DNA from: Mycobacterium sp. URHB0044
GTDB lineage: Bacteria; Actinomycetota; Actinomycetes; Mycobacteriales; Mycobacteriaceae
Assembly: GCF_000620625.1 (NCBI RefSeq)
Contig: NZ_JIAW01000013.1
Span: forward strand, 62,001-126,000
DNA: 64,000 bases
Reading direction: 5' to 3'
Part shown: positions 58,573 through 64,000 of the stretch, piece by piece
Layout of the letters: every line of letters begins with the position of its first letter
How positions within the stretch are numbered: position 1 is the stretch's first letter
Notes under the pieces: generated by a model
Told to the model about the DNA's origin: nothing
Databases searched by the model: none
What the model saw: only the letters and a program-made list of their open reading frames with translations
Made by a program: the position numbers and the translations under genes

Positions 58573-59466
58573 TCACTGCGTGGGGATCTGGATGCCCTCC
58601 GAGGGCTGGACGATGACGAAGCCCTGGCCGTAGAACGACACCTGCAGCGCCTCACCCGAACCGCGACCGATCAGCGCGCCCGCCTTGAAGCTCGTCTTCA
58701 GCTGCGTCTGCAGGTTCGCCGACCACGCCACCACCGCGTTGGTGTCGGCGAACGTCGGCGCCTCACCGGCGTTGAGCACCACCGGCGGGCCGTCGGTGGT
58801 CAGCGCCACCCACCCGGTCCCGCGCAGGGTCGTGTTGAACAGGCCGCCCGTCGCGATGCTGCCGCCCTTCACCCGCTCGATGTTCCAGTCGAGGCTCGTC
58901 GAGAACGCGAGCACGTTCTTGCCGCTGATCGACAGGCTGGAATTGTTCAGGTTCAACACGTGCACGTCGAACGCCCGCTCGGCGAGGAACACGTCGCCCT
59001 GGCCCTGACAGCGCATCAGCGGCAGGCCTTCACCCGTGAGTGCCTTCTTGATGAACTTGGACGCCCCGCCGCCCTCGAAGGCGAAGTCGACGTTGCCCTG
59101 ATAGGCGACCATCGAGCCCTGCCGCGCCATGAACGGCTCGCCGAGCCGCACGCGGAGCAGCTTGGAGTTCTGGTTCGCGATCGGCTTCGCTTCCTTCTCG
59201 CTGAAGCGGCCGTCGATGAGATCACCGGTGATGCCGGAGAAACCGTCGCCGGAGGGCTGCCCGACCGGAGCCGCCTGCGCCGCGGACGGCTGCCCGGCAG
59301 GATCCGCATGACGCCCGCCACCCTGTGGCGGTGCCCCACCCATGGGTGCCGTTCCGGTCCGGCCTTGATGGGAAACCTGGTCTGTCCAACTCTGTCCGTC
59401 CCACCACCGGTATTCGTAGCGGCCTTCGGGGTCGGCCTGCCAGCTGCCTGCTCCAGGTCCAGTCAC
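58573..59466 (-). CDS. AIM24-family protein with N-terminal DUF2510 domain
   Basis: A 297-residue protein. Residues ~6-35 are a DUF2510 segment (SWQADPEGRYEYRWWDGQSW), common in actinobacteria near membrane or envelope proteins. A Gly/Pro/Ala/Gln linker follows. From ~80 on is a TIGR00266/AIM24 double-psi-like beta domain (LLRVRLGEPFMARQGSMVAY; GLFNTTLRGTGWVALTTDGP; IGRGSGEALQVSFYGQGFVI). AIM24 proteins are trimeric beta-barrel proteins of uncertain role. No signal peptide is present, so it is cytoplasmic. The start is GTG 59466. Confidence 0.85.
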   Translation of the reverse strand: MTGPGAGSWQADPEGRYEYRWWDGQSWTDQVSHQGRTGTAPMGGAPPQGGGRHADPAGQPSAAQAAPVGQPSGDGFSGITGDLIDGRFSEKEAKPIANQNSKLLRVRLGEPFMARQGSMVAYQGNVDFAFEGGGASKFIKKALTGEGLPLMRCQGQGDVFLAERAFDVHVLNLNNSSLSISGKNVLAFSTSLDWNIERVKGGSIATGGLFNTTLRGTGWVALTTDGPPVVLNAGEAPTFADTNAVVAWSANLQTQLKTSFKAGALIGRGSGEALQVSFYGQGFVIVQPSEGIQIPTQ

Positions 59467-59569
59467 CGTTCGCTCCTCGGGTCGGGTGCGGCACAGCTTT
59501 CACGCCGCAGCTTCAGAAACCCTATGGCAACGGCATGAACGCCCATGTCGTGATCGTCCGGAGCGAGGC

Positions 59570-59791
59570 ATGAACTGGCATCCTTGGCAGATGGCAGATG
59601 AAATCGACCGGGTGCGGGCCAAGAGCGCGCTTGCGGTCATCAAGCAGCACCCCGGCATGGTGCTGTTCCTCGCGTCACCGGGCATCGTCGCCTTGGGCGT
59701 CGTGTGGTTTCTGGTCGGTCCGGGCTGGGCGGCGATCCTGCTGGTTGCGCTCGTCCTGGCTGGTGGAGCGGCACTTCTCCGCAAGCGATAG
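59570..59791 (+). CDS. Small membrane protein
   Basis: A 73-residue protein starting at ATG 59570 (MNWHPWQMADEIDRVRAKSA), with GAGCGAGG close upstream. The second half is two hydrophobic segments in one hairpin (MVLFLASPGIVALGVVWFLV and WAAILLVALVLAGGAALL) ending in RKR. No family is recognised. It is divergent from the AIM24 gene and on the same strand as the next unknown gene. Confidence 0.6.
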   Translation: MNWHPWQMADEIDRVRAKSALAVIKQHPGMVLFLASPGIVALGVVWFLVGPGWAAILLVALVLAGGAALLRKR

Positions 59792-59857
59792 GGGGCGACG
59801 AGTTCGCCCGCGGCGAAAGTCGGTCTGTTACCGCTGCAACGGTGTAATCATGTAATC

Positions 59858-60427
59858 ATGAGACAACATCATCACAGTGGCCGACGTCCCGGACGTTCCG
59901 GCGGTTGGCAACAGTCACAGCAGCCCGACGCGGGCGACGCAGCCGAGTGGATCTCCGGTCGGCTTCCCGAAGGCTGGTTCACCGGCGACCCGGAGGTCGT
60001 CGTCGACCGCGAGGAAATCACCGTCGTCGGCCGGCTTCCCGAGCCCGACGGCGAGGAAAGCGAAGCCCGCGCCTCCGGGCGCGCGGCCCGCTTCCGTGAG
60101 GACACCCGCTCGGAGCGGATGCGCATCGCCGACGAAGCCGAAGCCCGCTATGGGCGCAAGGTCGCCTGGGGCGTCGAGGTCGGCACCGCCGAATCCCCGG
60201 AGCGCATCCTCTTCACCCACATCGCGGTACCGGTGATGACCCGGCTCAAGCAGCCGGAACGCCAGGTACTGGACACGCTGGTCGATGCAGGCGTGGCGCG
60301 GTCACGCTCCGACGCACTCGCCTGGTCTGTCCGGCTGGTCGGTGAGCACGCCGACGAGTGGTTGACGAAGCTGCGCGACGCCATGTCGACGGTCGAGGAT
60401 CTGCGCGCCGAGGGGCCGGAGCTCTAA
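59858..60427 (+). CDS. Conserved hypothetical protein
   Basis: A 189-residue acidic/basic soluble protein. The N-terminus is His/Arg/Gly/Gln-rich (HHHSGRRPGRSGGWQQSQQP). The middle has PEVVVDREEITVVGRLPEPD. The C-terminal ~50 residues (ERQVLDTLVDAGVARSRSDA, LAWSVRLVGEHADEWL) resemble a ribbon-helix-helix or similar helical pair. Homologues are common in actinobacteria to my knowledge but unassigned. The ATG at 59858 is preceded by the odd duplicated sequence GTAATCAT and a start-stop ATGTAA. It overlaps the convergent molybdoenzyme gene by 4 nt. Confidence 0.65.
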   Translation: MRQHHHSGRRPGRSGGWQQSQQPDAGDAAEWISGRLPEGWFTGDPEVVVDREEITVVGRLPEPDGEESEARASGRAARFREDTRSERMRIADEAEARYGRKVAWGVEVGTAESPERILFTHIAVPVMTRLKQPERQVLDTLVDAGVARSRSDALAWSVRLVGEHADEWLTKLRDAMSTVEDLRAEGPEL

Positions 60428-62598
60428 CCAGCCCCCACCCGCTCGAGGCCGACGTAGGACGAGCTGAGCGTCGAGGTCTGCGACAACGGGTCGATCGACT
60501 CACCGTCGACCAGGAGGTTGCGGTTGACGCCGTAGGACTGGGGCGCATCGCCGCCGCGCGGGTCGAAGATCCGGGAACCCCAGCCGTGGTCGATCACCAC
60601 CAGCCCGCGGCGTAGTCGCTCGGACAGCGTGGCATCGAGTTCGACCTCGCCGACCGAGGAGAACACCCGCACCCGGTCGCCGTCGCCGATGCCAAGGTCG
60701 GCGGCGTCGACCGGGTTGATCAGCACCTCGTTGCGCTTGCCCGCGGGGTGCAGACCCGGCAGCTCGTTGAGCCACGAGTTCATCGAATGTCGGTGTCGCT
60801 GGTTGCCGAGTTGAAACGGATACCGTTGCGGCGCAATGGGTGCGGTGGAATCGAGCAGCTCTCGTGTGCGTGCCACGAACTCCGGCGGCGCGACGTGCAC
60901 GCGTTTGTCGTCGGTGCGCAGTGCGTCCTTGAAGTGGCCGAACTCGCGAGGGCCCAGCACCAGGCCGTGCGGGTTCCTCGTCAGGTCGCGCCATGCGAGC
61001 CTGCGGCCGTTGATCTTTCGTGACGTCGCGATCACCAGTCGATCGATCCAATGCGGGCCGAAGGCCAGGCCCGGCCTGCGGGTGAGCGTTGCGACTTTGC
61101 GCGAGGCCGTGATGAAGCCGTTGAGCCCCCTGGCGCGGAAGAGCGGGCGTCGCATGGCGATGGCGAGGTCGGTCCAGATCCGCCATTCCTCGCGGGCCCC
61201 TGGCGGCGGGTCGACGGCCTTGACCCCGTACTGCACGAACGGCTCGTCGTGCATGCTGCTGGTGAAGGCGGGCAGGTCGTTGCGTTCCAGCCAGTGCACG
61301 GCGGGCAGCAGCCAGTGCGCGTGCCGGTGGCTCTCCCGCTGGACGATGTCGATGGCCACCAGAAGGTCCAAGTCGGCAAGTGCCGCATCGAGTTTCGCCC
61401 CGTCGGGCCCGGACACGACGGGGTTGCCACAGTTGATCACCATCGCCCGGATCTGACCGCGCCCGGGGGTGGTGATCTCGTCGGGCAGTTCACTGAGCCC
61501 GTGCGCGCCGACCACCATCTCCCGCCCTCGCAGCCTGCTGCGGTGCGGCTCGGTCTTGACCATGTCGACCATGCGCAGCGCATCGACGTAACCACGTTCG
61601 AACCGCCGTCCGCCGGGCCGGTCCATGCGTCCGGTGATCACGTTCAGCACGTGACCGAGCCACTCGGCGACGGTGCCCGCCTCGTGCAGCGAGACACCGG
61701 TCCTGGTGACGACCATCGCCCCGCGTGCGGTGGCGAAACCCCGTGCTACCCGCTCGATGTCGTCCCGTCGCACCTCGCAGCGGGCGGCCAGGTCGTCGAG
61801 GTCGGTGTCGGCGACCAGCGCGCGGAGTTCGGGCACTCCGGTGGCCAGGTCGCGACAGTCCTCGGCGTGTTCGAGTCCCTCGTCGAGGATGACCTTCGTC
61901 ATCGCCAGCAGCAGCGCCCAATCCTGCCCCGGCCGCACGGCGAGGTGCACGTCGGCCTTCACCGCGGTCTCGGTGCGGACCGGGTCGACGACCACGATGG
62001 TCGCGCCGGCCTTCTGGCGCTCCAGCGCACGCCGCCAGCCGCCGGGCACGGATTCCAGCCAGTTCCAGGCGCTGACCGCCGGGTTCGTTCCGACCAGCAG
62101 GAAGTAGTCGCACTGGTCGACGTCGGACACCGGCGACATGAGCTGTGAGCCGTACATCGCCGAGGCCACGACGTGCATGGCGTTCTGGTCGACCGAGCCG
62201 ACGAAGTAGCGGCTGTGCGTGCCGATGGCGTCCAGCCACCCGTTCATGAAGATGATGTTCGACGACGAGAAACCCGACGGGTTGCCGTAGTAGACGCCTA
62301 TCGCGTCGGGACCGTCGGCGTCGATCAGCCGGTTCATCCGCGCGGCAATGTCGGCGATGGCCTCGTCCCAGCTGGCCTCGACATACGAATCGCCAACGCG
62401 CCGCATCGGATTCAGAATCCGGCGTGGATGTTCGACGAGCTGGTTGGCGGTGCGTCCCTTCGCGCAGAAGTCCTGCCAGCTGTGCGGGTTCTGCTTGTCG
62501 GCCGAGATCTTGGTGATCGTGTTGCCCTGCACCGTCACGTCGATCCCGCAGGCTGCCAGGCAGTACCGGCAGAACGTGTGCACGGTGCCAGTACTCAT
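60424..62598 (-). CDS. Molybdopterin-dependent oxidoreductase (DMSO-reductase family) with 4Fe-4S site
   Basis: A 724-residue cytoplasmic Mo/W-bisPGD enzyme. The start is ATG 62598 (MSTGTVHTFCRYCLAACGID). The Fe-S ligands are C-x2-C-x3-C in FCRYCLAACG plus CAKGR near residue 50. The Mo domains follow: YYGNPSGFSSSNIIFMNGWL, VGTNPAVSAWNW, VVVDPVRTETA, and a C-terminal MopB-type beta barrel (RNEVLINPVDAADLGIGDGD). There is no twin-arginine signal. No FeS-subunit, membrane anchor or chaperone gene is adjacent. The substrate cannot be named; formate dehydrogenase, nitrate reductase and biotin-sulfoxide reductase relatives are possible. Confidence 0.88.
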   Translation of the reverse strand: MSTGTVHTFCRYCLAACGIDVTVQGNTITKISADKQNPHSWQDFCAKGRTANQLVEHPRRILNPMRRVGDSYVEASWDEAIADIAARMNRLIDADGPDAIGVYYGNPSGFSSSNIIFMNGWLDAIGTHSRYFVGSVDQNAMHVVASAMYGSQLMSPVSDVDQCDYFLLVGTNPAVSAWNWLESVPGGWRRALERQKAGATIVVVDPVRTETAVKADVHLAVRPGQDWALLLAMTKVILDEGLEHAEDCRDLATGVPELRALVADTDLDDLAARCEVRRDDIERVARGFATARGAMVVTRTGVSLHEAGTVAEWLGHVLNVITGRMDRPGGRRFERGYVDALRMVDMVKTEPHRSRLRGREMVVGAHGLSELPDEITTPGRGQIRAMVINCGNPVVSGPDGAKLDAALADLDLLVAIDIVQRESHRHAHWLLPAVHWLERNDLPAFTSSMHDEPFVQYGVKAVDPPPGAREEWRIWTDLAIAMRRPLFRARGLNGFITASRKVATLTRRPGLAFGPHWIDRLVIATSRKINGRRLAWRDLTRNPHGLVLGPREFGHFKDALRTDDKRVHVAPPEFVARTRELLDSTAPIAPQRYPFQLGNQRHRHSMNSWLNELPGLHPAGKRNEVLINPVDAADLGIGDGDRVRVFSSVGEVELDATLSERLRRGLVVIDHGWGSRIFDPRGGDAPQSYGVNRNLLVDGESIDPLSQTSTLSSSYVGLERVGAG

Positions 62599-62656
62599 GC
62601 GGTCATCCTGCCCGAACCGGCGGCACACCACGGGCGATTCGCATTGAGCGCACCGC

Positions 62657-64000
62657 TCACACCTGCGTCATCGACCAGTACTCACCGCGTCGGGCCAGCA
62701 GCTCGTCGTGGCTGCCGCGCTCCACGATGCGGCCGGCCTCCATCACCAGGATGACGTCGGCGTCGCGGATCGTCGAAAGTCGGTGCGCGATGATGAAACT
62801 GGTGCGGTCACGGCGCAGCTCGGCGGTGGCCTGCTGGATCAGGAGCTCGGTGCGGGTGTCGACCGAGCTGGTCGCTTCATCGAGGACGAGCAGCTGCGGT
62901 CGGGCCAGGATCGCCCTGGCGATGGTGATCAACTGCTTCTCACCGGCGCTGACGTTGCCGCCGTCGTCGGTCACCACGGTGTCGTAGCCGTTGGGGAGCA
63001 TGTGCACGAACCGGTCGACGTGCGCGGCCTTGGCGGCGTCGATCACCTCGGCCTCGGTCGCGTCCGGCCGGCCATAGGCGATGTTGTCGTAGATGGTGCC
63101 GGCGAACAACCACGTGTCCTGCAGCACCATGCCGATCCGCGACCGCAGGTCGTGGCGGGTCAGCTCCGTGATGTCGACGTCGTCGACGAGGATCCGGCCC
63201 GAATCCACTTCGTAGAACCGCATCAGCAGGTTGACCAGGGTGGTCTTGCCCGCGCCGGTCGGGCCGACGATCGCGACGGTGCTGCCCGGCTCGGCGACCA
63301 GCGAGAGGTCTTCGATCACGGGAGTGCCGGGCCGGTAGCCGAAGTGGACGTGGTCGAACTCCACGCGGCCTGCGCCCTTGACGTCCACGCGTGCGGGCGT
63401 GGGCGATTCCGGCTGTTGCTCGTCGGCGTCCAGGAGGTCGAAGACCCGCTCCGCGCTGGCGATCCCGGACTGCAGGGTGTTGTACATCGCTGCCATCTGG
63501 GTGAGGGGCTGGTTGAACTGGCGCACGTACTGAATGAACGCCTGGATGCTGCCCAGAGTGATCTGGCCCGTCGCAACCTGGATGCCGCCGACGACGGCGA
63601 CGGCCACGTAACTGAGGTTCCCGATGAAATTGGTGGCAGGCGACACCAGCCCCGACAAGAACTGCGCGCCGAAGCTGGCCTGATAGACGTCGTCGTTGAG
63701 CTCCCGGAACTTCTCCTCGGCGATGGCGCGGTGCCCGAACGTCTTGACCACGGTGAAACCGCTGTAGGTCTCTTCGATGTGCGCGTTGAGCCTGCCGGTG
63801 TTGCGCCACTGCGCGACGAACAGGCGCTGTGAGCGTCGCGCGATCGTCCGCGTCGCGAGCAACGACAGCGGCACGGTGAGCACGGTGATCAGCGTCAGCA
63901 GCGGCGAGATCGTCAACATAGCCACCAGTACGGCGATCAGCGTCAGCACCGAGGTGAGCAGCTGGGCGATCGTCATCGACAGCGACGATTGGATGTTGTC
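62657..64000 (-). CDS. ABC exporter, fused permease-ATPase half transporter (Rv1273c-like; N-terminus off the right edge)
   Basis: The C-terminal 447 residues of a type-I ABC exporter half-molecule; the frame continues past the right edge. About 200 residues of the transmembrane domain remain (SPLLTLITVLTVPLSLLATR; coupling-helix region NIQSSLSMTIAQLLTSV). Then comes the nucleotide-binding domain: Walker A IVGPTGAGKTTLVN, Q-loop VLQDTWLF, signature NVSAGEKQLITIAR (SAGEK where SGGQ is usual), Walker B LLVLDEATSSVD and H-loop IIAHRLST. In mycobacteria this gene normally pairs with Rv1272c to form a heterodimeric lipid or drug exporter. The partner would lie downstream on the minus strand; instead a molybdoenzyme gene is there, so the partner is beyond the window or absent. 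Confidence 0.9.
   Translation of the reverse strand, partial: DNIQSSLSMTIAQLLTSVLTLIAVLVAMLTISPLLTLITVLTVPLSLLATRTIARRSQRLFVAQWRNTGRLNAHIEETYSGFTVVKTFGHRAIAEEKFRELNDDVYQASFGAQFLSGLVSPATNFIGNLSYVAVAVVGGIQVATGQITLGSIQAFIQYVRQFNQPLTQMAAMYNTLQSGIASAERVFDLLDADEQQPESPTPARVDVKGAGRVEFDHVHFGYRPGTPVIEDLSLVAEPGSTVAIVGPTGAGKTTLVNLLMRFYEVDSGRILVDDVDITELTRHDLRSRIGMVLQDTWLFAGTIYDNIAYGRPDATEAEVIDAAKAAHVDRFVHMLPNGYDTVVTDDGGNVSAGEKQLITIARAILARPQLLVLDEATSSVDTRTELLIQQATAELRRDRTSFIIAHRLSTIRDADVILVMEAGRIVERGSHDELLARRGEYWSMTQV

Noticed and set aside
1..64000. tRNA, rRNA, insertion sequence or phage attachment site
   Set aside because: No tRNA-like cloverleaf, no rRNA sequence, no transposase or integrase coding sequence and no terminal inverted repeats with target duplication were found by reading.

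Overview
The window is a uniformly GC-rich, gene-dense stretch of an actinobacterial chromosome. It is very probably a mycobacterium, and more likely a fast-growing Mycolicibacterium-type species than a tuberculosis-complex member. The evidence is the trehalose importer lpqY-sugABC, corA, lpqZ, the fused 2-oxoglutarate enzyme kgd, lprE, a DEAD helicase, cyp130, a tap-type efflux pump, udgB, amiB2 and an Rv1264-type cyclase. From memory this is the gene order of M. tuberculosis Rv1232c to Rv1273c, interrupted here by extra genes. No rRNA, tRNA, CRISPR array or insertion sequence was seen. No gap of 300 bases or more lacks a gene.

Layout. 1-3.2 kb: a PRC-barrel protein, a CoA-ester lyase and small membrane proteins. 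3.3-8.7 kb: lpqY-sugA-sugB-sugC, tightly overlapped and continuing into a SUFU-domain gene and then a SnoaL-like gene. 8.7-12 kb: a secreted protein, a DUF4242 protein divergent from an AraC regulator, and corA. 12-20.5 kb: malic enzyme, lpqZ, an SDR, a methyltransferase, kgd and an Rv1249c-like membrane protein. 20.6-29.5 kb: two MFS exporters, an FAD-linked oxidase translationally coupled to a large nuclease-helicase, and lprE. 29.5-34.3 kb: deaD, an acyltransferase, and cyp130 with its TetR regulator.

34.4-41.4 kb looks accessory. It holds a LexA-box-preceded fragment of a 13E12/DUF222 gene, a small secreted protein, an FAD-linked oxidase, a TetR-controlled SnoaL/NmrA/epimerase cluster with a clear double operator, and a lactate-permease-type transporter. 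41.5-51.5 kb returns to conserved order: tap, udgB, a luciferase-like oxidoreductase, a Ddn-like protein, a HIT protein, an Rv1264-like cyclase and amiB2, plus an Ag85 paralogue and a Mug-type glycosylase. 51.5-57.7 kb is a catabolic-looking island: a flavin monooxygenase divergent from butanediol dehydrogenase and an acetoin-reductase-like SDR, with a GAF regulator and a second Rv1264-like cyclase. 57.9-64 kb holds a GIY-YIG protein, an AIM24 protein, small unknowns, an orphan molybdopterin oxidoreductase and the C-terminal part of an Rv1273c-like ABC exporter.

Regulation is unusually readable. Several genes have a TANNNT -10 box 6-7 nt before the start codon, which suggests leaderless mRNAs. 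The two cyclase paralogues share the same such promoter. Long intergenic hairpins lie between or downstream of genes, and two of them share a conserved arm sequence.
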